A stretch of 64,000 bases of DNA from Fulvimarina pelagi HTCC2506 (GTDB lineage Bacteria; Pseudomonadota; Alphaproteobacteria; Rhizobiales; Rhizobiaceae): assembly GCF_000153705.1 (NCBI RefSeq), contig NZ_DS022272.1, positions 3,050,798 through 3,114,797 of the forward strand, written 5' to 3'. Each line of letters starts with the position of its first letter. Position 1 is the first letter of the stretch. This document shows positions 25,801 to 33,955 of this stretch, piece by piece. The notes beneath the pieces were generated by a model that searched no databases, was not told the origin of the DNA, and saw only the letters and a list, made by a program, of their open reading frames with translations. The position numbers and the translations under genes are program-made.

Positions 25801-26202
25801 ATGGACATTCAACGCGGCGAAGACCGGTCGATTCACCCGGCACCCACCGAACATTTTACCGGAGACGTTCAGATCGAGTGGCTGTTCGCAGCGCCTGATC
25901 CGGCTCGCGTCAACGGCGTTCGTGTCACCTTCCAGCCGGGCGCGCGCACGGCGTGGCATACCCATCCGCTCGGCCAGACCCTCTACATCACTGAAGGGAA
26001 AGGCCGCGTCCAGCGCGATTGCGGCGCGGTCGAAGAGGTCGGTGTCGGCGACGTCGTGATGTTCGCACCGGGCGAAAAGCACTGGCACGGCGCAACGAGC
26101 GACAGCACGATGACCCATATCGCAGTTCAGGAGCGACTCGACGGCAGCCATATCGACTGGCTCGACAAGGTGACCGACGCCGAATACGAGGGCGAGGCTT
26201 AA
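25801..26202 (+). CDS. Cupin-domain protein
   Basis: 133-residue single-domain cupin. Motif 1 is ARTAWHTHPLGQTLYITEGKG with metal ligands His, His, Gln/Glu, and motif 2 is PGEKHWHGATSDS. This variant with WHTHPLGQ is the carboxymuconolactone-decarboxylase-associated, YhhW/quercetinase-like small cupin often seen near redox or aldehyde genes. Substrate unknown. SD GGAGGAG lies upstream of the ATG. 57 bases after pepP. Confidence 0.85.
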   Translation: MDIQRGEDRSIHPAPTEHFTGDVQIEWLFAAPDPARVNGVRVTFQPGARTAWHTHPLGQTLYITEGKGRVQRDCGAVEEVGVGDVVMFAPGEKHWHGATSDSTMTHIAVQERLDGSHIDWLDKVTDAEYEGEA

Positions 26203-26304
26203 GCCTCGGTTTGCCGCCTTCGGACGAACGGACGGCTTTACCGGCATTTCCCGCGTGACTATCTCTCGGGAAACGATGGAACGGATCTCTCGAGGCAATT
26301 GACC

Positions 26305-26556
26305 ATGAAGCTCAGTTATTTCGCCTGGGTGCGCGAGCGTATCGGGGTCGCGGACGAAGAGGTCGCCCTGCCGGCGGGCGTCGCGACGGTCGCCGATCTT
26401 CTCGGCTGGCTGAAGGGCCGCGGCGAGAACTACGAGTTCGCGCTTCAGGCGCCCGAGATCATCCGCGTTGCGATCGACCAGGAACATGTCGATCATTCCG
26501 AACCGCTGGCTGGCGCCAAGGAAGTCGCTCTCTTCCCGCCCATGACCGGCGGCTGA
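26305..26556 (+). CDS. moaD: Molybdopterin synthase small subunit
   Basis: 83-residue ubiquitin-like sulfur carrier, ending in FPPMTGG, the Gly-Gly that becomes thiocarboxylated. I use the ATG at 26305; a TTG two codons upstream is possible. It donates sulfur to precursor Z together with MoaE, whose gene starts 3 bases after the moaD stop. Confidence 0.95.
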   Translation: MKLSYFAWVRERIGVADEEVALPAGVATVADLLGWLKGRGENYEFALQAPEIIRVAIDQEHVDHSEPLAGAKEVALFPPMTGG

Positions 26557-26559
26557 ACG

Positions 26560-27159
26560 ATGGGCGCCGACGACAAGACCCCGCGCGACATTCATCGCGA
26601 CATGGCCACCACCATGTACGACCGTAGTGAAGGTGCCGCGACCGTTCGGCCTGAAGGGCTGGCGCCTGCCGAGGCGCGACAGTCAGGGCCTCAGGCGACG
26701 ATCGCGCCGAAGGTGACCGTCTCGGCCGAGCGTATCGACATCGCGGCGGAAACAATGGCGCTGTCCGGCGAGCCGGGCGCCGGCGCGCTCGTGACCTTCT
26801 CGGGCTTCTGCCGCGACGAGGACGGCCGGCTTTCGGCGCTCGAACTCGAACACTATCCCGGTATGGCCGAACAGGAGATCGGTAAGATCGCCGAAGAGGC
26901 GGCCCAGCGCTGGCCGCTGATCGCAGTGCGCGCGGCCCATCGCTACGGCAAGATCGCGCCAGGCGAAGAGATCGTCTTCGTCGCCTGCTCCTCGAGACAC
27001 CGCGGCGCGGCCTTCGAGGCAGCGTCCTTCATCATGGACTTCATGAAGACCAAGGCGCCCTTCTGGAAGCGCGAGCATCTGAAGGACGGGTCGGTCGGTG
27101 GCTGGGTAGAATCGAAGGCGACGGACGAGGCCGCTGAGGACCGCTGGCACAGGATATAA
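26560..27159 (+). CDS. moaE: Molybdopterin synthase large subunit, with N-terminal extension
   Basis: 199 residues. The MoaE core begins at about residue 51 (KVTVSAERIDIAAETMAL) and includes GALVTFSGFCRDEDG, LELEHYPGMAEQEI, RYGKIAPGEEIVFVACSSRHRGAAF and the active-site lysines in MKTKAPFWKRE. Usual MoaE is about 150 residues; here some 48 residues precede it (MGADDKTPRDIHRDMATT...). The extension may be real, or translation may begin at an internal start such as GTG 26713; no strong SD decides. Coupled to moaD. Confidence 0.92.
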   Translation: MGADDKTPRDIHRDMATTMYDRSEGAATVRPEGLAPAEARQSGPQATIAPKVTVSAERIDIAAETMALSGEPGAGALVTFSGFCRDEDGRLSALELEHYPGMAEQEIGKIAEEAAQRWPLIAVRAAHRYGKIAPGEEIVFVACSSRHRGAAFEAASFIMDFMKTKAPFWKREHLKDGSVGGWVESKATDEAAEDRWHRI

Positions 27160-27174
27160 GGAAGCAGGAGGCTT

Positions 27175-28062
27175 TCAGCCCCCGACGAAGTCGTCTGCCT
27201 TGTAGCCCTGCATGTAGAGAAGCGCGGTGAGATCGCCGAAGTCGATCCGGTGTTCGGCGCTCGCGGCCACCGAGGGCTTTGCGTGCAGCGCAACGCCCGC
27301 GCCCGCGAGGCGGATCATGCCGAGATCGTTCGCGCCATCACCGACCGCCACCGCGTCCCGGACGTCGACGCCACGCATCTGCGCGATCTCGATGAGCGCG
27401 GCGACTTTAGCGTCCGATCCGAGGATGGGCTCGGCCACCGTGCCGGTGAGCGTGCCGTTTTCTTCCAGCAGCGTGTTGGCGCGGGTCTCGTCGAAGCCGA
27501 GCTTTGCCGCGATGACTTCTGTAAAGGCGGTGAAGCCGCCTGAGACGAGGGCCGTGTAGCCGTTGTTCGCCCGCATGGTCGCGACCAACGTCTCGCCGCC
27601 GGGGGCGAGCGTGATGCGCTCTTCAATCACTTTGGCGATGACGCTGGTCCGCAGGCCTTTCAGCAACGCCACACGCTCGCGGAGGGCGGATTCGAATTCG
27701 ATTTCGCCGTTCATCGCCCGCGCGGTGATCTCAGAGACCGCTTCCTTCGCGCCGATCTCAGCGGCGAGCTCGTCGATGCATTCCTCACCAATCATGGTGG
27801 AGTCCATGTCGGCGATCAAAATCGACTTGCGTCGCTCCGCGCTCGGCTGGAGCACTGCATCGATCCGCTGGCTTGCCGCGAGACGCCTTGCGGCGTCCCA
27901 TGCGCCGGGCAACGGCTCGCGGTCGAGGTTAAGGTCGGATGTGTGGGTCGGGTGCAGCTTGTCTTCGCTCGTGACATAACCGAGGACGTCGCCGATCTTC
28001 GCTATCAGCTCCCTCTCCAGGCCAGTCGAGCGGGGTGGGGCGATCAGCGTTGCGACGAACAT
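27175..28062 (-). CDS. serB: Phosphoserine phosphatase
   Basis: 295-residue HAD phosphatase for the last step of serine biosynthesis. ACT-like N-terminal part, then the catalytic motif DMDSTMIGEE (85-94), SGGF (174-177), and GDGANDLGMI (241-250). The start at 28062 (MFVATLIAPPRSTG) is the usual one for the rhizobial protein; the reading frame continues far upstream, antisense to miaA, and that part is not coding. Divergent from miaA with at most 15 bases between the starts. Confidence 0.95.
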   Translation of the reverse strand: MFVATLIAPPRSTGLERELIAKIGDVLGYVTSEDKLHPTHTSDLNLDREPLPGAWDAARRLAASQRIDAVLQPSAERRKSILIADMDSTMIGEECIDELAAEIGAKEAVSEITARAMNGEIEFESALRERVALLKGLRTSVIAKVIEERITLAPGGETLVATMRANNGYTALVSGGFTAFTEVIAAKLGFDETRANTLLEENGTLTGTVAEPILGSDAKVAALIEIAQMRGVDVRDAVAVGDGANDLGMIRLAGAGVALHAKPSVAASAEHRIDFGDLTALLYMQGYKADDFVGG

Positions 28063-28077
28063 GAAGAGGCGAAGATC

Positions 28078-29016
28078 CTGACCAAAAAGGTTCCAGAAGC
28101 CGTTCTGATAGCCGGGCCAACTGCGAGCGGCAAGTCGCGGTTGGCGATGGAGATCGCTCAGGCGACCGGCGGGTGGATCGTCAACACCGACGCGCTTCAG
28201 GTCTATCGCGATCTGCCGATCCTGACGGCGCGGCCGACCGCAAAGGACGAAGCGACAGTGTCGCACCGGCTCTACGGTATTCTCGCGGCAGACGACCCCA
28301 TGTCGGCGGGGCGCTACATCCGTGCGGTGTCCGAGATCATGGATGAGTGTCGCCGACAAGGGCGCTTGCCGATCTTCTGCGGCGGGACGGGCCTGTATTT
28401 CAAGGCATTGCTCGGCTTGCTCGATGCGATGCCGCAGGTGCCGGATACGGTACGGCAAAAGTGGCGGTTGCGCCTCGCCGAGTCCGGCCCGAAGACGCTT
28501 CATTGCGAACTTCAGGCCGTCGATCCGGTCGCGGCCGGGCGCATCGAGCCCCAGGACGGCCAGCGGATCGTCCGCGCGCTCGAAATTCAGGAGGCGACCG
28601 GAACGCCGCTCAGCCGGCTTCAGGCCCGCAAGGGCGAGGGCATTCTCGATGAAGACGAAACGCTGAAGATCGTGCTGACCCCCGATCGTGCGGTTCTGCG
28701 CGAGCGGATCGCCAAGCGTTTCGACCGGATGCTCGAGGCCGGCGCGATGGACGAAGTGCGGGAGTACCTCTCTCGGCGGCCTGACGCGGGACGTTTCGTG
28801 GAAAAAGCAATCGGTTTCACCGAACTTTCTCAAGTTCTTGCCGGCCAAGCGGCGGCGGCGGAAGCGAAAGAGCGGGCGATCACGCGGACCCGGCAATACG
28901 CCAAGCGGCAGGAGACCTGGTTCCGCCACCAGTTCGACGAGAGCTGGCTGCGCTGCGCGGATGTCGAGGATGCACGCGCGCGCGTCCTGCCAGTTCTAGA
29001 GGGGCGTGAGCTCTAA
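28078..29016 (+). CDS. miaA: tRNA dimethylallyltransferase, probably with non-standard start
   Basis: Transfers the dimethylallyl group to A37 of UNN-decoding tRNAs. P-loop GPTASGKS, then [32 protein letters not shown] and [14 protein letters not shown] are all typical. The start is a problem: in frame there is no ATG, GTG or TTG between the P-loop and a GTG at 27952 (or 27943). Those would add 42-45 residues antisense to the serB start. A CTG at 28078, with GAGG eight bases upstream, gives 312 residues and the normal distance of 12 residues to the P-loop, so I annotate from it. Confidence 0.88.
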   Translation: MTKKVPEAVLIAGPTASGKSRLAMEIAQATGGWIVNTDALQVYRDLPILTARPTAKDEATVSHRLYGILAADDPMSAGRYIRAVSEIMDECRRQGRLPIFCGGTGLYFKALLGLLDAMPQVPDTVRQKWRLRLAESGPKTLHCELQAVDPVAAGRIEPQDGQRIVRALEIQEATGTPLSRLQARKGEGILDEDETLKIVLTPDRAVLRERIAKRFDRMLEAGAMDEVREYLSRRPDAGRFVEKAIGFTELSQVLAGQAAAAEAKERAITRTRQYAKRQETWFRHQFDESWLRCADVEDARARVLPVLEGREL

Positions 29017-30611
29017 CCGTCGAACAGGCTGCCTTGCGCCCTTTCGGCCTCCGGGGGCGTCGCCTTCTTTCGCTTTCGCGGTGCGGCTGGGCGCGTGCTG
29101 CCCGGTGCCGCCTCTCCGCTGGCGAGTGCGCCGATCCTATTGTTGCCGGCGAATTCGACGGCGAAAGCCGTTCCGGGCGGAAGGAGCGCCGGATCGGTGA
29201 TCGGCACATCGCCCTCTCCGCGAATGATCGTGTAGCCCCGCTCCAGAACCCGCTTTGGGCCGAGACCGGAGGCGACGCGCCAGGTCTGGCGGAGCCGTTC
29301 GCGTCGATCCTCCGTCAACCGCGTGCGGGCGCGATCGAAGCGTTCGCTCACCGTGTCGAGCTTCAGACGCGCCGCCTCGCTTCGCGCCTTGAGGCCGATC
29401 GGCTGGAGGTTCGCGGTAATCCGCTGAAAAAGCTGGCGCTGGCGCGATAGGCGGCCAGCCATCGCCTGTTCCGCTTCGAGGGCGGCATGCCGCAGGCTGC
29501 CCCGCTTCTCGCGGATCGCGCCTTCGAGGGTGGAGAGCGAGAGCCGCGCCGCAACGCCGCCAAATGTCTGTCGGCTTTCGGAAACCACGAGCAGAAACTG
29601 CGAGCCGAGCCCAGAGGCGGCGTCGTCCAGTCGTCTGCGAGGAAGCGCCAGCAGCATGTCCGGCGAAGGAAGCGCCCGTGCGGTCTGGACGACCTGCCGA
29701 CGATCGTGGTCGAGTCGGCGGGAAATTGCGTTGCCCTGCCTTGCATGAAAGGCTGCGACGTCGGCGAGCAACTCCGCGCGCACCGGAACTGCGATCTCCG
29801 CAGCGCCCGTCGGGGTGGGTGCCCGGCGGTCGGCGACATGATCGATCAGCGTCCAGTCGGTCTCGTGGCCGACGGCTGAGATCAACGGGATATCGGAATC
29901 AGCCGCGGCCCGGACGACTGCCTCGTCGTTGAAGCCCCAAAGGTCTTCGAGACTCCCGCCGCCACGCGCGACGATGAGGACGTCCGGACGTGGGATCGGT
30001 CCATCAGGCTCGAATGCGTTGAAGCCCGTGATCGCCCGCGCCACCGCATCGCCCGACCCCTCGCCCTGCACCTTCACCGGCCAGACGAGCACATGGACCG
30101 GGAACCGGTCGGTAATGCGGTGCCGGATGTCGCGGATGACGGCGCCGGTCGGCGAGGTCACGACGCCGATGACGCGCGGCAGGAAAGGAAGGCGCTTCTT
30201 TCGCTCCGGCGCGAACAGGCCCTCGGCTTCCAGCTTGCGCCGGCGCTCATCCAGAAGCGCCATCAGGGCGCCGGCACCCGCCGGCTTAATGTCTTCGATG
30301 ACGATCTGGTATTTCGACGAGCCGGGATAGGTCGTCAGCCGACCGGTCGCAATGATCTCGAGCCCCTCCTGAGGTTTGAATGCGAGGTTCGAGAAGCTAC
30401 CGCGCCAGATCACGGCATCGATCCGCGCCTTGTCGTCCTTCAACGCAAAATAGGCATGGCCTGAGGAATGGGGCCCGCGATAGCCGGACACCTCCCCGCG
30501 CACGCGGACATGGCCGAAGGCATCCTCGACAGTGCGTTTCAGCGAGATCGAGATCTCTGAAACGGTAAACTCTGCGACGTTGGATGGGGGATCGTTGTCG
30601 AGGAGGCTCAT
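29013..30611 (-). CDS. xseA: Exodeoxyribonuclease VII large subunit
   Basis: 532 residues. N-terminal OB-fold ([45 protein letters not shown]), then the nuclease core with [33 protein letters not shown] and [31 protein letters not shown], a long coiled coil (about 300-430) and a C-terminal segment ending AQGSLFDG. Start ATG at 30611; the extra 19 codons to 30668 have no support. Overlaps the miaA stop by 4 bases, tail to tail. xseB is not in the window. Confidence 0.95.
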   Translation of the reverse strand: MSLLDNDPPSNVAEFTVSEISISLKRTVEDAFGHVRVRGEVSGYRGPHSSGHAYFALKDDKARIDAVIWRGSFSNLAFKPQEGLEIIATGRLTTYPGSSKYQIVIEDIKPAGAGALMALLDERRRKLEAEGLFAPERKKRLPFLPRVIGVVTSPTGAVIRDIRHRITDRFPVHVLVWPVKVQGEGSGDAVARAITGFNAFEPDGPIPRPDVLIVARGGGSLEDLWGFNDEAVVRAAADSDIPLISAVGHETDWTLIDHVADRRAPTPTGAAEIAVPVRAELLADVAAFHARQGNAISRRLDHDRRQVVQTARALPSPDMLLALPRRRLDDAASGLGSQFLLVVSESRQTFGGVAARLSLSTLEGAIREKRGSLRHAALEAEQAMAGRLSRQRQLFQRITANLQPIGLKARSEAARLKLDTVSERFDRARTRLTEDRRERLRQTWRVASGLGPKRVLERGYTIIRGEGDVPITDPALLPPGTAFAVEFAGNNRIGALASGEAAPGSTRPAAPRKRKKATPPEAERAQGSLFDG

Positions 30612-30757
30612 GAAACGAACCGAGCCATTTCCACGAAGAACAGTCAAGCGCACTGCGCGCCGCGGCAAGGATCACCCATGGTGTTCCTAGAGCGCGCAGC
30701 CCGCAGAAAATCGGCGCCGGTCTCCGACATTCCCGCGTCGATAAGGGAGGATATCGG

Positions 30758-31528
30758 ATGAAGCCTTCGACGCTTGCAATCATCGCTCTTGCCGTTTCGG
30801 GCATGGTCTTCACCGTGCCATCCGCTCTCTCGCAAGGAATGATGAGCGGCCTTGACCTCACCTCCGACCGGATGACCAAGGCGGCCATGACCCGCGAAGA
30901 GGTGATGGCACTCTTGTCGGCGTCGAGTTCCGAAAAGCCTGCGAACTTGCGGTCTGCCGAGCTCAATGGCCTCGACCTTTCGGGTCTCGAGTTCAAAGGC
31001 GCGGACATGACCAGCGCGTACCTCAACGACGCCAATCTTTCGGGCGCGAAACTTGCTGGCGCCAAGCTCGATCAGGCCTGGGCGATGCGAGCGGATTTCT
31101 CGGGCGCCGATCTGTCCGGTGCGAATCTGTTCCAGGCACAGCTGCGAGATACGAATTTCACCGGCGCGAACCTTAAAGACTCCCGTCTTGCCGCCGACCT
31201 TACCAATGCGACCCTAGTCGATGCCGATCTCTCCGGTGCCAATCTCTCGGCCGACATGGAGAATCAGTCCATGGGCATGATGCGCGGCGTCATGAACTCC
31301 GCCGACCTTACCAATGCGCGTCTCGTCGGCACGGACCTTTCGCGCGCGGCGGCCGAATTCGCAAATTTTGAGAATGCCGACCTGACGGGCGCCAATTTGC
31401 TGCGCGCCGAGATTGCCGGCGCGAAGTTCACCGGTAGCAATCTCGAAGGTGCTGACTTCGAGAAAGCGGACCTGCGCTCGACGAAGTTCGTCGACGTGAA
31501 GGGGAAGGCGAAGAATCTGGATCGGTGA
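30758..31528 (+). CDS. Exported pentapeptide-repeat protein
   Basis: 256 residues. A signal peptide (MKPSTLAIIALAVSGMVFTVPSALS, cleavage about 25) precedes a short linker and at least twenty pentapeptide A(D/N)LxX repeats from about residue 65 (LRSAELNGLDLSGLEFKGADM ... NLEGADFEKADLRSTKF), which fold as a right-handed quadrilateral beta-helix. The repeats are interrupted near 170-182 by a methionine-rich loop (ENQSMGMMRGVMN). Methionine-rich loops can bind copper, but that is speculation. Function unknown; exported rather than cytosolic, so not a gyrase-protection Qnr-type protein. Confidence 0.85.
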   Translation: MKPSTLAIIALAVSGMVFTVPSALSQGMMSGLDLTSDRMTKAAMTREEVMALLSASSSEKPANLRSAELNGLDLSGLEFKGADMTSAYLNDANLSGAKLAGAKLDQAWAMRADFSGADLSGANLFQAQLRDTNFTGANLKDSRLAADLTNATLVDADLSGANLSADMENQSMGMMRGVMNSADLTNARLVGTDLSRAAAEFANFENADLTGANLLRAEIAGAKFTGSNLEGADFEKADLRSTKFVDVKGKAKNLDR

Positions 31529-31552
31529 CCTGCGAAAGGCTCTTCTCGCGCA

Positions 31553-32416
31553 TCAGGACGCGGCTACGAGTTGGACTTCGATGCCCCAGGGATCGGTGGC
31601 GGCGGCGCCCATTTCGCTCTCTTGCACTTCGAAACCAGCTTGCAAGCATCGTTCGACGGCAGACGACAGTCCCTCTTCGTCGGCATAGGTCACCGTGTAG
31701 GACCTAAGCCCCGCCGAGCCCTCCGGCGCGGGTGCGCCGCTGCGCGAGGCCCAGATATTTGCGCCCACATGATGGTGATAGCCGCCAGAGCCGAAGAAGC
31801 CGGCGCCGGGATAATCGACCTGCTTGGCAAAGCCGAGGACCCCACTGATATAGCTTTCCGCGGCGGCGAGGTCCGCAACCTTCAGATGAATGTGACCGAG
31901 CCGCGTGCCAGCCGGCAGTCGAGCTTCGCCTTCCGGCGGCATCGCGATCATTAGCGATTCGAGATCAAGCGGATCAGTCGCCATACGGATATCGCCTGCG
32001 AGGCCAAGCGGCCAGTCCTTTCGCGGCCTGTCCCAGTAGACCTCGATGCCGTTGCCGTCCGGATCGTCGAGATAGATCGCCTCGGTGACGAGGTGATCCG
32101 AGGCACCAGTCAGTTGCACGCCGATTGTCTGGGCATGGCCGAGAAAGGCGGCGAGATCGGCCCGGCGCGGCAGGACGTAGGCATTATGAAAGAGACCTGT
32201 CGCCGAGCGCGGCGCCGACTTGGCGTCCGGGTCATGAACGAGGCTGAGGAGCGCGGTGCCCCCGAGACCCAGCACGGTCCGCGAGCTAGTTTCGTCGATC
32301 ACTTCGAAGCCGAGCGTCCTGCCGTACCAGTCGGACAGACGCTTCAAATCAGACGTTGCGAGTTCACTGGACGCGACATGGATCGGCATGTCGGAGGGAT
32401 GTTCGCTGGCGGCCAT
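31553..32416 (-). CDS. Two-domain VOC (glyoxalase/extradiol dioxygenase-like) protein
   Basis: 287 residues with two vicinal-oxygen-chelate halves. The first half contains SDWYGRTLGFEVI, HNAYVLPRRADLAAFL and YLDDPDGNGIEVYWDRP; the second half GHIHLKVADLAAAESYISGVLGF and GGYHHHVGANIW. The metal ligands His/Glu (GHIHL, HHHVG, GIEVQL) are retained. This architecture resembles CatE-type catechol-2,3-dioxygenases of the YfiE group, whose substrates are mostly unknown. Ends 16 bases upstream of nothing else coding; starts 16 bases after the LysR gene stop, so they may be cotranscribed. Confidence 0.85.
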   Translation of the reverse strand: MAASEHPSDMPIHVASSELATSDLKRLSDWYGRTLGFEVIDETSSRTVLGLGGTALLSLVHDPDAKSAPRSATGLFHNAYVLPRRADLAAFLGHAQTIGVQLTGASDHLVTEAIYLDDPDGNGIEVYWDRPRKDWPLGLAGDIRMATDPLDLESLMIAMPPEGEARLPAGTRLGHIHLKVADLAAAESYISGVLGFAKQVDYPGAGFFGSGGYHHHVGANIWASRSGAPAPEGSAGLRSYTVTYADEEGLSSAVERCLQAGFEVQESEMGAAATDPWGIEVQLVAAS

Positions 32417-32431
32417 GTCCGTGCTCCGCTG

Positions 32432-33403
32432 TTACCATCCGGCAGCGACGGAGCCCGGCTTGCCGCGCTGCGCGCGGATGATCCGGGTTTCCGGAAGATG
32501 GTGGATCTGTGCAATCGGCTGGGCCGCTGGCGCATTGGCCGGCACGAGGTTCGCGAGACTGTCGCGGATATGGTCGACCAATGCTGTGACGATAGCCCCG
32601 GAAGCATTGGCTGAGCGTAGCACGCCGATCGCCGTATGATTGAGCTTGGGAAAGCCGTCGCGCTCGCCGAGAATGCGCATACCGGGCCGGAGCGCACATT
32701 CCGGCAGCACGCCGATCGCAAGCCCGGCGAGGACGGCGGAGATCAGCACCTGCGCCGACCAAGAGCTGAAGAGGACGTTGTATCGCCGTCCCGCCCGCTC
32801 CAGCGCCTCGATGCCCTCGCGGCGCCATTTGCAGTCCGCACGACCGACCGCGAGCGGCACGATGTCCTTCAGATGCGCCTCGTGCGCGCTCGAAGCCACG
32901 AAATGCAGTGGCTCGTGGCGCACGATGTCGAGTTTCGCGCCGTCCGTACCGCAATCGGAGACGAGCGCAACGTCCAGCCGGCCCTTGGCAATCGCGTCGG
33001 CGAGATTGGAGGACGGCTCGCAGGCGATGGACAGTTCGACCAGCGGGTTCGAGCGCGAGAAGCGCGCCAAGATTTCAGGCAAAAAACGTTCTGCGTAATC
33101 GTCCGGCAGGCCGATGCGGACCGCGCCTTGCATGGCATTCTCGTCGAAAGCCGAGAGCGTTTCCTGGCTGAGCGTCAGCATCCGCCGCGCATAGGAAAGA
33201 AGCCGCTGGCCGCTGTCGGTCACCTCGATCGCCCGGCCATTGCGCTCGAAGAGTCTGGTTCCGAGCCGTTCCTCCAGCCGTCGAATCTGCATGGAGACCG
33301 CCGACTGGGTCTTGAAGACGTCCTCCGCTGCCTTGGTGAAGCTTCCTGCATCGACGATGGCCACGAAGGTGCGAAGCTGTTCAAGATCGACAGGGGATGT
33401 CAT
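32432..33403 (-). CDS. LysR-family regulator of the VtlR/LsrB type
   Basis: 323 residues. HTH region DLEQLRTFVAIVDAGSFTKAAEDVFKTQSAVSMQIRRLEERLGTRLFERN is followed by a RIGLPDDYAERFLPEILARFSRSNP ligand domain start. The combination KTQSAVSMQ plus IGxPDDYAxRxLPEILARF is what I know from rhizobial LsrB and Brucella VtlR, which control small DUF1127 proteins, the AbcR2 sRNA and envelope or redox functions. The divergent neighbour is a DUF1127 gene, as expected for that group. The C-terminus is longer than in those relatives by about 15 residues (ETRIIRAQRGKPG). Confidence 0.88.
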   Translation of the reverse strand: MTSPVDLEQLRTFVAIVDAGSFTKAAEDVFKTQSAVSMQIRRLEERLGTRLFERNGRAIEVTDSGQRLLSYARRMLTLSQETLSAFDENAMQGAVRIGLPDDYAERFLPEILARFSRSNPLVELSIACEPSSNLADAIAKGRLDVALVSDCGTDGAKLDIVRHEPLHFVASSAHEAHLKDIVPLAVGRADCKWRREGIEALERAGRRYNVLFSSWSAQVLISAVLAGLAIGVLPECALRPGMRILGERDGFPKLNHTAIGVLRSANASGAIVTALVDHIRDSLANLVPANAPAAQPIAQIHHLPETRIIRAQRGKPGSVAAGW

Positions 33404-33581
33404 GGGAATGCTCCATCAGCAAAATCGATGTTAGAGATTACAAACATTCGTTGGATCGATCAATAGCCGATGGTTATCTGTCGTTTCGTCAGGAAGAAAC
33501 TTTGAAGCGTTCGCAGCCATTCCGGCTCGGCGCTTCTCTTTTTCCTCACGCCCGACGGCTTTCGAGAAAGGATACAAAGCC
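33404..33581. promoter_or_regulatory. Divergent promoter region between LysR and DUF1127 genes
   Basis: 178 bases. It contains an imperfect dyad ATTCGTTGGATCGATCAAT (33448-33466, centred on ATCGAT) and several T-N11-A matches, as LysR-type sites would. I can not point to the true operator by eye. The SD of the DUF1127 gene is AGAAAGGA shortly before 33582. Confidence 0.4.
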
Positions 33582-33857
33582 ATGGCGATCTTCCAGAAGA
33601 CCACGACCGGCGATTTCACCCATTCGATCGGCGAAGGCATCCGCCTCGCAGGCGCCGCCCTACGCGCCATCGCCACAACTATGGTCAATCGCCGCGCAGC
33701 CCGCCAACTCTCCGATCTGCCGGACTATCTTCTGAGCGATGTCGGTTTGAAACGCGATGACGTCTACGAGGCACTCAACCGCGACTGGCGTTGCGACCCG
33801 ACCTACCTCCTGTCGATGAAGGCCGCCGAGAACACGACGAGAGTTCGCCAGCATTGA
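33582..33857 (+). CDS. DUF1127 small protein
   Basis: 91 residues. The C-terminal half contains the DUF1127/YjiS motif RRAARQLSDLPDYLLSDVGLKRDDV (about 46-70). Such short arginine-rich proteins in alphaproteobacteria bind RNA and affect phosphate and carbon metabolism in Agrobacterium, and in Brucella several are activated by the LysR protein VtlR. The gene is divergent from a VtlR-like gene and is followed by a GC-rich hairpin. Confidence 0.88.
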   Translation: MAIFQKTTTGDFTHSIGEGIRLAGAALRAIATTMVNRRAARQLSDLPDYLLSDVGLKRDDVYEALNRDWRCDPTYLLSMKAAENTTRVRQH

Positions 33858-33897
33858 GCGGGTCTGGCGCATGCCATGCCGTTGACTTGATATGAAA

Positions 33898-33924
33898 GGG
33901 CCGGGAGTGTTGATGTCCCGGCCC
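33898..33924. terminator. GC-rich terminator hairpin
   Basis: GGGCCGGGA and TCCCGGCCC form a perfect 9-bp stem around a 9-base loop (GTGTTGATG). No T-tract on the plus strand; on the minus strand TTTC follows. It separates the DUF1127 gene from the convergent CNNM/CBS gene. Confidence 0.65.
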
Positions 33925-33955
33925 AATCCATAATGGCCACAGGGCCCGTCCGAGG

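Noticed and set aside
28063-28929. Reading frame of serB continuing far upstream (584 codons in total)
   Set aside because: The upstream part is antisense to miaA; the serB family N-terminus begins at 28062.
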